From Labia minor (taxonomy: Eukaryota > Arthropoda > Insecta > Dermaptera > Spongiphoridae), in assembly GCA_963082975.1 (NCBI GenBank), contig OY720345.1, positions 54,852,528 to 54,916,527 of the forward strand: 64,000 nucleotides of DNA, given 5' to 3'. The number at the start of each line of letters is the position of its first letter. The first letter of the stretch is position 1. Below, piece by piece: positions 25,765 through 35,096 of the stretch. The notes under the pieces were generated by a model. The model was not told the origin of the DNA. It did no database searches and saw nothing but the letters and a program-made list of their open reading frames with translations. The translations under genes were made by a program, and so were the position numbers.

Positions 25765-26747
25765 AAAAATGAAATGAAATAATATTATATTAATTAACTT
25801 GATTTATTGAAAGAAAATATTCTCTGTTCACTGATTAGAAAAATCATATTTTATTCAATTAAAATTATACCATTTTTTATTTTTTATTTTATTTTATTTT
25901 TTTTTTCTTCAGCTTTTGTTCTAGAATGTCTGTTTGAGGTGGGCATAACCAACCTTGCACTTTTCAAAGAGCTTTTACTCCTTAAAATTACCTCAAGGAG
26001 GACTTTTTGCTACAGTTGACAGAGTGCCAGAGGCAATGCGTCAAAGATTACGGTTCACTCTTTCTCTTGCATAATGGAGGTTTGCAAGCGAAAGAAGTGA
26101 ACGCACCTTCCAATGGTCTTCTTTATGTAGTAGATTTGCAGATGTATTACATATGATTTATGATAGGGTGCAAAGTAAAAGAATTCGTTTATTCATACTT
26201 TTCAACCATGAATTAATCTTAGAAAGAGTCAACTAAATAATTATTTCTGTTAATTAAATGTCAAATAATAATAATAACGAAAAAAAAAATTTAAAAACTA
26301 TCAATATAGAAAAAACAAAATGTTCAATTTTATTTCAAATAAAAGAAAATGAAATATGTTTATATAAGAATATTAGAAGTGATGATATATTGAAATGGAA
26401 ATAAAATACTATTAAAAAAAACAAGACAAGTTAGGGTGGTTATTTTTTATGATACAACTCTACAAATCAATATCGCACTTTCAATCATAATACTGACAAA
26501 TTTTTTAATTCTTTTAAGTGAAAGAACTATTTCTGCCAAAAAAAAAAATAATCGGATGATGCCTATTACAATCACTTTTTTATTTCCTATTTAATTAAAT
26601 TGTTCAAACGATGTCCTGGAATTTCAGTTTTGCAAAAATAGAGGATTTAAAATACTGATTGTATATAATATATAATATCTCCTCCATCACACTGAATTAG
26701 GTTATTTAATATTAATTTATTATTTATAATCAATTCCTGACGTAGAT
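25765..26747. other. Stretch with a strong acceptor-like site
   Basis: A long T-rich tract ends in CTTCAG at 25915, followed by 34 open codons to a stop at 26019. It could be a terminal exon but no protein family is visible. 26020-26170 is less AT-rich and unassigned. Confidence 0.35.
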
Positions 26748-27017
26748 TATTATTATTACTATTTGTGGATATACTCTGAGGATCACGTAGAGCTTTAAAG
26801 AGGAATTATTAATTATTGAATTTCCCTGGGCCCGAACTCGAGTCTTTACTGCGGTAGAGTGTTGTTAGTTTATGTTTATTAGCTAATTTGTGATTTATAA
26901 AATATTTTATCCCATAACATAATAAAAAAGGGGTTATGATACAATAATTTTTACTTTCAATTGGTGATTCATGGTCGTAATTAGTGCGGTAGAGAGTCGT
27001 GCTAACCACTAAATCAC
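26748..27017 (-). mobile_element. tRNA-derived SINE, copy 2, with an insert in its head
   Basis: Same body (CGTGATCCTCAGAG, GAATTTCCCTGGGCCCGAAC on plus) and (ATT)n tail. The head is split by about 140 bases, with GCGGTAGAG repeated on both sides of the insert (26851-26859 and 26986-26994), which suggests a later insertion with a short duplication. Confidence 0.65.
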
Positions 27018-27149
27018 TGATCACCAATCGTACATTATAATATATAATATATATATATATTATCAGATTTATCAGGGATATAATCACGTATTTTTGTGAG
27101 ATTGTTTTCTCGACGTTTCGGCACCCATTTTGGCGCCATTTTCAAGAGA

Positions 27150-27872
27150 TTATTTAGGTGGGAATATTTTTGGGATTCTGGGTCTTAGTCTGTGTGACCA
27201 AGGGTTAATATCGGGATTTTGGGTTGATAGGTTGGGTGGTTTTGTACTCACTGCGTTGCTGTAGAACTCCGAAGAATCCTGGGCAATCCTGAGACCAGCA
27301 CACGTCCGCACTGGACAACAGTCCGAGGCCAACTGAGGACTGATGCTTGTGATTCTATCTGAGCTTGCTACCTGCGCATGCGCAGTGGGCTTTTGTGTAC
27401 TTAGGTGGGCGGAGCTTAACTTAATGTCGGGATTTATATTGATTCTGGATCTGAGGCGGGAATTCAAGCTGTTTGTGCGATCAACTTTGTTATTGGCAAT
27501 ATTTTTAAGATTTTGTGAATTGTTTTGGGTTTGAGTTTTTATGGGAGGTTGGGAGTGTGATTTCAGAGCTAATTTCCAGGACGGAGGCAGGTTCAGGGCG
27601 TCGTCCCTTGTGTTGAGGCAATTGGGACGTTTTTCAATCTCAATTGCTTCACGCAGGAGTCTGGGATATTTGAGTTGGATAGGAGCTAAGGTTTTGGTTT
27701 CGGAGAAATTGATGTTGTGACCGGTCTCGTTGTGGTGCTTGGTTAAAGCCGAGGCCGGATCTAATCTCCTTAGAGACAGCTCATGCTCATAAATTCTATT
27801 TTGTATTCTCCTGTTCGTCTGTCCTATGTATGATCTCGGGCAGTCTGAGCAGGGAATCTCATAGACACCTAG
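27150..27872 (-). pseudogene. GIY-YIG endonuclease C-terminal region of a Penelope-like polyprotein
   Basis: On the minus strand the frame opens with GVYEIPCSDCPRSYIGQT, the G-VY-IPC-C-Y-GQT pattern of Penelope-like GIY-YIG domains, with the CxxC pair characteristic of that group. It continues through YEHE, LTKHHNETGH and REAIEIEKRPN to LNLPPSW, the usual conserved end, then about 120 less conserved residues to a stop at 27150. About 240 codons are open. Upstream the frame is destroyed by the 95-bp repeats, which carry a TAG and are not a multiple of three, so no full protein can be made here. Confidence 0.78.
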
Positions 27873-28065
27873 ATTCTAGATTCATAAATTCTATTTTGTA
27901 TTCTCCTGTTCGTCTGTCCTATGTATGATCTCGGGCAGTCTGAGCAGGGAATCTCATAGACACCTAGATTCTAGATTCATAAATTCTATTTTGTATTCTC
28001 CTGTTCGTCTGTCCTATGTATGATCTCGGGCAGTCTGAGCAGGGAATCTCATAGACACCTAGATT
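27788..28065. repeat. 95-bp tandem triplication in the Penelope-like element
   Basis: Units start at CATAAATTCTATTTTG (27788, 27883, 27978) and look identical, so the amplification is recent. Each unit encodes the GVYEIPC core of the endonuclease and ends with GATTCTAGATT. The third is cut short at AGATTC near 28065, where the sequence switches to the inverted end. Confidence 0.9.
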
Positions 28066-28231
28066 CCCTGCTCAGACTTTAACCAAGCACCACAACGAGA
28101 CCGGTCACAAAATGGGTGCCGAAACGTCGAGAAAACAATCTCACAAAAATACGTGATTATATCCCTGATAAATCTGATAATAATAATAACAATAAAATTC
28201 ACGGAAACCTAAACCAACATATATATATATA

Positions 28232-28735
28232 TGTAGGGAATTTCGTTGTCTAGGGGTTGTTTAGCAAAAAATATCTGTTTTGTTTAAATGGTTGCAAAAA
28301 TATCGTTTTATTGAATGAATATGAACAAGATAAAAATACAGTGTAAAGATAAATGAAATCGTAACTTCTTCGTTTCTTGAATACTTCTTGCGATGTACAA
28401 AAGACTGAATAAACTCTTAACTGTAAACTGACTGAAATCTGACTATATACTAAACTCGAATCGTGCCGGTGTCCCTTTTAAAAGGAAGTCCAAACAGCTG
28501 GAACTCGGTTGCTATTGGTCGGTGGCGTGGAGTGGGAGAATGGCGGCGACGGTGATGGTAGCTCATGGTGGGGAGGCGGCGACGGCGTCTGGGGCGCTCG
28601 CTGCTTGGAGCGGCGTTGAGAGGAAGCACCAACTCCGATGATATTGTGGTTGAGAATGGCCGACCCTGAGGCAGTAAGATGTGCCAGGCTTTTGATGATT
28701 CGGACGGTGATGAGCCAAAAGGCTCCATTCCCACA
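28232..28735 (-). repeat. 3' LTR of the DEK/NASP-carrying element
   Basis: This 504-bp repeat matches 30412-30915 base for base in a line-by-line reading. In the element's sense (minus) it begins TGTGGGAATGG and ends TACA. A TATA-like CTTTTAAAAG lies at 28475-28484 and an AATAAA signal at 28307-28312 (TTTATT on plus), a plausible U3 promoter and polyadenylation layout. The ORF stop codon at 28450-28452 falls about 25 bases downstream of the TATA-like motif. The U3 part is much more GC-rich than its surroundings. Confidence 0.93.
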
Positions 28736-30048
28736 TTCGGCCGTCCTGCGATGTATTCGGCCTCGAATACGTTAATCTTCTTTTCCTTATCTCTCCACTT
28801 CGCCTTCGTTTTTCGATATTTATCGATTTTTTTCTTCACGTAAAATAGTATATCTTGTGATTTGGATAAATCATTTATGCCTGTTTCTAAATTTAAATCC
28901 ACATTAAAATCTTCATTTTCTTTATTTAAAACACTATCTTCAGTTTCAACTTTACTTGCAGTTTGTGTTTTATCATTATCGTTAGAACTTTCTTCTTTAA
29001 TTTCGTCTAATTTTAAAAAAACATTTTCTAAATTTAATTTTGTTTCTTTATTTCCTTCATTTGCTTGTTTTTCATAAATCACTTTTGCCAATTTTAAAGC
29101 TTTCCAGGCGAATTTTGAATTAGTAACGTCATCTTCTTCACTGTCTTTCTCACCATCTTCACTTTCAGGCATTGTTTCATCAAGATAAAAAATTTTATCA
29201 TTGGGATCAATCTCTTCTTCACGAATTGTTTTATTTCGATCTTCTGAAGTGCTTTCATCCTTATCAACTTCCATTGATTCATCGTCATTTACTTTATCCT
29301 CTTCATTAACTTCACTTTCGGTCTTTTTTTCATTATCAGTCGTTAGAGATTCTTTATCTTCATTGTTTTCTTCTTTGACTTCCTGTTTTTCAGTCTCTCC
29401 TTTTTTATTAGATTCTTTCTTTTCAGTCTCTTCTATTTTCTCCGATTCTTTCTTTTGAGTTTTTTCTTTTTTATTAGATTCTTTCTTTTCAGTCTCTTCT
29501 TTTTTCTTAGATTCTTTCTTTTCAGTCTCTTCTATTTTCTCCGATTCTTTCTTTTGAGTTTTTTCTTTTTTATTAGATTCTTTCTTTTCAGTCTCTTCTT
29601 TTTTATCAGATTCTTTCTTTTCAGTCTCTTCTTTTTTATCAGATTCTTTCTTATCAGTCTCTTCTTTTTTATTAGATTCTTTCTTTTCAGTCTCTTCTTT
29701 CTTATCAGTCTCTTCTTTTTCTTCTTCTTCATCATCTTCGTCCAGTGTACATAACCAAGATAGAATGTTACCTCTGATTAGTTCGTCGCTGTCTTGCTCA
29801 GGAAGATTGAGTATATTAGATGTTCGACGTAGTTGCTTACTGGTAAGTTTTTCCTTTAATTCTTCATTTTTCTTTTCGTATTCCTCAGAACCTTCAACAA
29901 AGTTGAACCCTTCAAAGTTGAGTAGGGTTTTTCTACTGAGGCGGCATGTTGCGTCACCGGTTATTATTGTTTTTAGTCCTTTCAATTCATTTGGTTGGGC
30001 CTGCATTATGTTTTTTGCGATTTTTGGAAAACGAGCCAATTTCGACAT
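28450..30048 (-). CDS. DEK-like / NASP-like chimeric acidic protein inside the LTR element
   Basis: Single uninterrupted 532-codon frame. Residues 5-100 resemble the N-terminal SAF/SAP-type DNA-binding region of DEK: a FPKI-(K)NIM-ELKGLKTII stretch, then NFEGFNFVEGSEEYEKK, matching DEK's F-GFPF-GS-YKKKEEML pattern, then a helix ending ILSWL. Residues 104-225 are acidic and Lys/Glu-rich with about ten 10-11-residue repeats (EETEKKES type). Residues 310-355 (FAWKALKLAKVIYEKQ, then ETKLNL and LKLDEIKEES) resemble the helical repeat of the histone chaperone NASP, also preceded by an acidic tract. From residue 438 the frame enters the 3' LTR, giving an Arg/Pro-rich tail. DEK's C-terminal domain is not seen. 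Absence of introns suits capture as cDNA. A nuclear, histone- or DNA-binding role is inferred. DEK match fairly sure, NASP match moderate. Confidence 0.82.
   Translation of the reverse strand: MSKLARFPKIAKNIMQAQPNELKGLKTIITGDATCRLSRKTLLNFEGFNFVEGSEEYEKKNEELKEKLTSKQLRRTSNILNLPEQDSDELIRGNILSWLCTLDEDDEEEEKEETDKKEETEKKESNKKEETDKKESDKKEETEKKESDKKEETEKKESNKKEKTQKKESEKIEETEKKESKKKEETEKKESNKKEKTQKKESEKIEETEKKESNKKGETEKQEVKEENNEDKESLTTDNEKKTESEVNEEDKVNDDESMEVDKDESTSEDRNKTIREEEIDPNDKIFYLDETMPESEDGEKDSEEDDVTNSKFAWKALKLAKVIYEKQANEGNKETKLNLENVFLKLDEIKEESSNDNDKTQTASKVETEDSVLNKENEDFNVDLNLETGINDLSKSQDILFYVKKKIDKYRKTKAKWRDKEKKINVFEAEYIAGRPNVGMEPFGSSPSESSKAWHILLPQGRPFSTTISSELVLPLNAAPSSERPRRRRRLPTMSYHHRRRHSPTPRHRPIATEFQLFGLPFKRDTGTIRV
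29385..29735 (-). repeat. 30-bp coding repeat array (Lys/Glu repeats)
   Basis: On the plus strand the motif TTTCAGTCTCTTC-TTTTTT-GATTC recurs roughly every 30-33 bases. It encodes EETEKKESNKK-type units, with variants DKK, EKI and KEKTQKKES. Because unit length is a multiple of three, changes in copy number keep the frame. A higher-order repeat (EKTQKKESEKIEETEKKES) appears twice, suggesting unequal exchange or template slippage. Confidence 0.85.
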
Positions 30049-30088
30049 CTTTAATATATTTTTATTTCTTTAATCTTCACTGTATTAT

Positions 30089-30358
30089 ATCTTGTATTTT
30101 CTTTCTTGATGATTATTCACAAAAAAAAAATCTTGAAAGTGAATAAGTTTTCAATCTTAAATCTTGAATCTTTTCCTTGACAATTATTCACAAATATCTT
30201 GACAGTAAATAAATCTTCAATCTTGAATCTTGTATCTTTTTCGTAAGAATTATTCACAAAAATCTTGAAAGTGAATAAGACTTGAATCTTGAATCTTGTA
30301 TCTTTTCTTGAAGATTATTCACATAAAATCTTGAGAGTGAATAAGTCTAGGAATCTTC
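30089..30358 (-). repeat. Tandem repeats in the element's leader
   Basis: Four imperfect units start near 30089, 30161, 30227 and 30293, spaced 72, 66 and 66 bases. Each holds ATCTTG(T/A)ATCTTTT, an ATTATTCACAA core and CTTGA(A/C)AGT(G/A)AATAA. They fill most of the untranslated leader between primer site and start codon. Internal inverted motifs (TTATTCAC / GTGAATAA) could fold each unit into a hairpin. A role in packaging or translation is only a guess. Confidence 0.75.
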
Positions 30359-30390
30359 TTTTGCCCGAACGATAAACGAGTTGTTTTCAA

Positions 30391-30408
30391 TCACGGACTG
30401 AGCCTCCA
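30391..30408 (-). other. Putative primer-binding site
   Basis: Read on the minus strand, 18 bases starting TGGAGGCTCAG lie three bases inside the 5' LTR. TGG complements the universal tRNA 3' CCA. The sequence is reminiscent of, but not identical to, the proline-tRNA primer sites of other retroelements; the exact tRNA is not assigned. Confidence 0.6.
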
Positions 30409-30411
30409 ATT

Positions 30412-30915
30412 TGTAGGGAATTTCGTTGTCTAGGGGTTGTTTAGCAAAAAATATCTGTTTTGTTTAAATGGTTGCAAAAATATCGTTTTATTGAATGAAT
30501 ATGAACAAGATAAAAATACAGTGTAAAGATAAATGAAATCGTAACTTCTTCGTTTCTTGAATACTTCTTGCGATGTACAAAAGACTGAATAAACTCTTAA
30601 CTGTAAACTGACTGAAATCTGACTATATACTAAACTCGAATCGTGCCGGTGTCCCTTTTAAAAGGAAGTCCAAACAGCTGGAACTCGGTTGCTATTGGTC
30701 GGTGGCGTGGAGTGGGAGAATGGCGGCGACGGTGATGGTAGCTCATGGTGGGGAGGCGGCGACGGCGTCTGGGGCGCTCGCTGCTTGGAGCGGCGTTGAG
30801 AGGAAGCACCAACTCCGATGATATTGTGGTTGAGAATGGCCGACCCTGAGGCAGTAAGATGTGCCAGGCTTTTGATGATTCGGACGGTGATGAGCCAAAA
30901 GGCTCCATTCCCACA
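30412..30915 (-). repeat. 5' LTR of the DEK/NASP-carrying element
   Basis: Identical partner of 28232-28735. It also holds a 94-codon minus-strand frame (30630-30914), which is the stand-alone copy of the C-terminal tail encoded through the 3' LTR. It is not evidence of a separate gene. Confidence 0.93.
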
Positions 30916-33657
30916 TATATAATTGGTTAATTGGTTAAGATTGTTACAATTTAATCCTTTTTCGACTCAAAATTATTTACTTCCAAATTTTTTTTTTAAC
31001 TATATTATGTATTCTAAGACAAAGTTGAGCAGCTCTCCCAATCCTTCCAGAACTGACGGTATAATGCTTAGAGAATTCATTAAGAATGTGCTCTGTTTAG
31101 TCCTTTTCCCCCTCCGGTCTCATTTAGACATTCCTTGAATCTGCTTGAATTAATTGATGAGGTCCCTAAGGATATATTTCTTCTAACGTTCAATCTTCAT
31201 TAGAGTAATATGCTCCCACAAAATCATTTACAATTACTGATAAAATAACCACTTAAAATTATGAGGATTAAAAATTAAAAAATAAAAAAAAAACAAATAA
31301 AAAATAAAAAATTAAAATCTCTTCGTTTTAAACAACTTTTTTTATACCATAAACATTTTTTTTTTTCAAATAAACAAAATAAATATTTTATTAAAAATTA
31401 ATTTAAATTTATCAACATTCATGTTTATTTATATTTTGCAACGTTCCAATTAAAAATTTGTTAAAATAAATTTATATTAAACTGAAAGGATTGGAAATCT
31501 AAAAATAAAAATAAATACAAACTAACTAAATTCGATTTCATTCTATTATTCGCAATTAATATTGCTAATAAATATTGGTTTTTGTTTAATGTAATCAATG
31601 AAAATTTCAATGTTCAATTCAACCAAACGTTTTTGTTTTAGATGAAAAGGAATGTTGATTTTTCTTAATCATTGAAAAAAAAAAAAACTGTCCGAAGGTT
31701 ATAAAGGTTCAAGTGGAGGTGAATGAGGGAGGGGTTGGTACGACAAGAGAGGAATATGAAGACAAGTGACCTACGACACTAAACGTTCCCCTCTCAACCA
31801 GACTACGTGGAAATCATTCTAATTTCTTGTCTTCTTGGCAATGTCGTCGGGTTCTTTGCTATGTCCTTAATTGATAAATTGTTCGAATGGGATGACATAA
31901 ACAGAAACAAAGCGCTATTAATCGCAACGGGTTAAAAAAAAAGAAATTAGACTAATGTATTCTCGCGAAAACTGTTCTTTTCTTTTCTCTCTACTTAAAC
32001 TTTATAATATATTAATGTATATTTGGAAAGTGCGTTTTTTTTCACTTTCGAAAAGACATTGTGAAGAAGAAAATTCATTAATGATTGAATTAAAACAGTC
32101 CTTTTTTTAAGTACTTTTTAAACTTTTCTAAAAGTTTGTTTTTTTCGTTTTTATAAAAAAAAAGAAATATTATTTTAGTTGAGTTTAATCCTATAATAAT
32201 TTAACAAATATAACTTAATAAAAATACTAAAGTTTATAAAAAAAATCTATTATAATTAAAATTAAAATTAATATATAAACTAAAATTATTTTATTTTATA
32301 ATTTCAAACTTACACGATTTTTTCAAGTAAAAATATATTAAAGGGTTTCATAAAATAATAAATTAAAAAAAAAGAAAAGAAATATAATATATAATACGAA
32401 TCTATATATGTATGATAATTAAGAGATATTAATTTAAAAAATATCAACTTTTTTTGAAATCAGGGCCGGTTTTAGGATAAAACCAAATTTGGCGTCTTTT
32501 CATACAAGATTATACAAATTTATTGCAAATTAAAAAAAATAGTAAAAAAAGACAAAAAATCAAAATTACACAAAAATAATGAATGTAAAAAAATATTTTA
32601 ATTTTATATCGGCGCCCTTCAAAATTTGGCGCCCGGACAGTCACTTTTTACCAACACTGTTTGAAATGGATTATCATTTATAAAATATTTTAAACAATAA
32701 AATTGAAGCTATCTGAGAAAATGAAACTTATTTTTGAGTATAAGAATTTAATGAAAATTCTGTGGAGAGCTTAAAATTATTATATAAGTAATAAATAATA
32801 TTATATATATATATTTTAGCATGAAATGTTTTAAAAATACATTTTAAATAAAATTTAAAAAAAAATCCATCTATGTCTTAGTTCTTAGTCAATTAATCCT
32901 TTTTATATTCTACTTTCAATATGAATGAACTGACATCACAAAGGAATAATTTTTATTAAAAAATGATAAAATTGGAGAGGATTTATATATCTAGGAATAT
33001 ATAGATATTCTATCTATCTTCTCTTCATTTCAATATCAATATATATGAATATTTACTAACTTTAAATGAAAAAAATATAATAAAAAAATTCTATAAATTT
33101 TGCACTGTTGTTCTAAAAAAGAATAGATATTAAAAAAGAAGTTTAAGCAATGAGGCATGTTTAAAGCCCTTCTAGAGTATTTACTATTATTGTATAGATA
33201 TAAGCGATTAAATTTCACCCCTAATGATGTTTTAATGATAATTATCATCATCATCACATTAATATCAAGTCAATTAGCAATTTTAATTGAAACAAATAAT
33301 CAGGGTAGACCATTTTATTTATTTATTTATTTTTTCATTATCATTTGTGATATTTTGATTAATTTCATATTACATATCCGATTGAACTTATTGGTATTAG
33401 TATTTTATAATGTCCTGTGATTATCATTTTTGTTGTTATTATTAATCGAAAGGAAAATCCCTATGTTGAATTAATTTGTAATATTTGAAGCTATATTCAT
33501 TTTATTTTGTTGTTCTGCTGTTCTGATGGTCACATCTGTTTTTTATATCATTCATTTCACCAATTATATTTTTTCTTTATATATAGATATAATTCATTTA
33601 CTAATACTAGTGCTAATGAATGAAATGGAGACCATGTAATGGACCAATTGAATGCAA
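30916..33657. other. AT-rich DNA right of the LTR element
   Basis: 31690-31920 is less AT-rich, with no clear exon. 32463-32640 starts CAGGGCCGGTTTTAGG and ends near GGCGCCCGG, which hints at a hAT-like remnant, but ends and duplication are not demonstrable. Confidence 0.4.
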
Positions 33658-33763
33658 TTATTCAACCGGAGGTGGTTCTGATGGCTGGGTGGTCTCATAC
33701 GGAGCGTGAGGAGGAGGGTAGTGTGTTGCATTTTCTGCCAAGTGATTAATAAATTCCAGTTCG
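33658..33763 (-). CDS. Candidate terminal exon, proline-rich C-terminus
   Basis: On the minus strand an acceptor (AAAATAG|) at 33764 is followed by C, then ELEFINHLAENATHY and PPPHAPYETTQPSEPPPVE-stop. The density of Pro, the lack of AT-driven Lys/Asn/Ile bias, and the higher GC argue for real coding sequence. The polypyrimidine tract is weak. It could be the cytoplasmic tail of a membrane protein. Upstream exons not identified. Confidence 0.42.
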
Positions 33764-33826
33764 CTATTTTATTTTATTTGATTTGGATATCAAAAACCAG
33801 TTCATTTAGCTTTCCATTTCCACCAG

Positions 33827-34109
33827 GAAAATTAGTCGGTTGATGATCCTGACTCCCCCCACGCCCTCCCCACCGCTCATCCCAATACCTCCTTCTCCAC
33901 TCCTGGTGTTTGTTCGTCAACCACACCAGACAGCCCTTGTTGAAGCATTTTATCAATTACAATTCATGTTGAAGAGTCTATGCTATTGTTATAGTAGCGT
34001 GCAACCAGTCATGAAATTGGCTAAAAATAATAAAGAGTTTGATAGGCAAATATCCGAACCACGTATTCCATCGTTAAGACCCATTTCAAATGACGATACT
34101 ACAACATGA
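33827..34109 (+). CDS. Possible terminal exon, plus strand
   Basis: After CATTTCCACCAG| the frame reads KISRLMILTPPTPSPPLIP, then VFVRQPHQTALVEAFYQLQF, and ends with EFDRQISEPRIPSLRPISND-DTTT-stop. The C-terminal 50 residues look more protein-like than the CT-rich start. Another frame covers part of the same DNA on the minus strand. Neither is recognised. Confidence 0.27.
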
Positions 34110-34737
34110 TTTAGAACAAATAACTAAAAAACAAAAACAAAAAAAGTGATCGCATTTTGTTTCATGTTGATGGAAACAAAATGGTTTCGCGTGATTAACT
34201 TATAAAATAGTTCTTGCTTGTCTAAACATTTATTACTTTTCATTAAAATTTCTATCTAAATTTGTCTTTATATATAAATATATATAGTGTACCTGGTTCA
34301 CCGAACCAGTCACTCAGTACTTTAAAAAGATTATTCCTTATGAACTATGAATATTTAAGATTAAGATTATTATTTAAAATAAATAAACGATAAAATATAT
34401 GAAACAATTTCAAATAATTTAAAAGAACATAAATTAAAAAAAAATAGTCATAAAACATACAATCTTTAAACGTACATATTAATGCAATGAAAGACAGAAA
34501 AGTATGGCTTGGGGATATAAAATAATATATAATTTGTAATTTAATTACAAAATATTATTAAAATAAATATTTTTAATTTTAATTTATTATAATATTTTGT
34601 ATTTAAGGAAGCGCTTTGGGCGTTGCCCTGTGCCATTTTTTTATTATTAAAATTCTTATTTTAAATTAAGAAAAAACTTAGAGCCGTTTAATATCTCAAA
34701 AATATACAAATATATATACTTTTGTTAGTATAATATA

Positions 34738-34775
<38 letters not shown>

Positions 34776-34882
34776 TGTACAAATTTATCTTTAAGAGATT
34801 TATTAAAATAAAATTTGCTATATATAGAGTTAAATACAATGAGAGGCATTTACTCTAGAAATTTTTCACATAAATTCAATAA

Positions 34883-34918
<36 letters not shown>

Positions 34919-35085
34919 GACATTAAATATTTAATTAACTTTTTTTTCTAAATTATTTAATCTAAATTTCTATATTTTAATTGAAATATTTGATAGAGTT
35001 ATTTTATATAGAATTTTAAATATTTGTATTATATATATTTCCGATGATTTTGTTTTTTTTTATAAAATATTATAATATCAATATG
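34110..35085. other. AT-rich stretch with (TA)n tracts
   Basis: (TA)n at 34740-34771 and 34888-34911; nothing coding. Near 34291 TACCTGGTTCACCGA echoes 261-279 (ACCTGCTTCACCGAGCCG), a possible minor repeat. Confidence 0.5.
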
Positions 35086-35096
35086 AAATACTACGA

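Larger units (their letters stand above)
27060..28181 (-). mobile_element. Penelope-like element, 3' part with inverted ends
   Basis: The left end (27060-27140) and right end (28095-28181) are inverted copies of each other: TTATCAGATTTATCAGGG, then GATTGTTTTCTCGACG and TTTCGGCACCCATTTTG. Between them lies a minus-strand frame with a GIY-YIG endonuclease signature, typical of Penelope-like retroelements. No reverse-transcriptase domain is present, so the copy is truncated. The right end is a hybrid in which a segment of the endonuclease region (ACCAAGCACCACAACGAGAC) is joined to the inverted terminal repeat. Confidence 0.75.
28232..30915 (-). mobile_element. Non-autonomous LTR retroelement carrying a DEK/NASP-like ORF
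   Basis: Two direct 504-bp repeats beginning TGTAGGG and ending CCCACA bound a 1,676-bp interior. TATA lies immediately outside both ends, although the left copy is inside an AT run. On the minus strand the 5' LTR (30412-30915) is followed after three bases by a stretch starting TGG, which is how tRNA primer-binding sites of Ty3/gypsy-type elements begin. The interior has a leader with tandem repeats and one long ORF. No gag, protease, reverse transcriptase, RNase H or integrase motif is visible, so movement must rely on a partner element. The orientation follows from the primer site and the ORF. I infer a Ty3/gypsy parent from the 4-bp TATA target and the primer-site layout; this is not proven. 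Confidence 0.88.

Noticed and set aside
28232-28735. Plus-strand orientation of the LTR element
   Set aside because: No TGG-type primer site follows the left LTR on the plus strand, whereas one follows the right LTR on the minus strand, in agreement with the ORF.
28450-30048. An ordinary host DEK gene
   Set aside because: It lacks introns, lies exactly between identical LTRs and continues into LTR sequence, so an element-borne copy is the better explanation.
29201-30146. Several open frames on the plus strand opposite the DEK-like ORF (Phe/Leu/Ser-rich)
   Set aside because: They are antisense shadows of the Lys/Glu repeat region; their composition is dictated by the opposite strand.
32463-32660. 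hAT-like element starting CAGGGCCGG
   Set aside because: Only one end is suggestive; no inverted partner or 8-bp duplication could be found.
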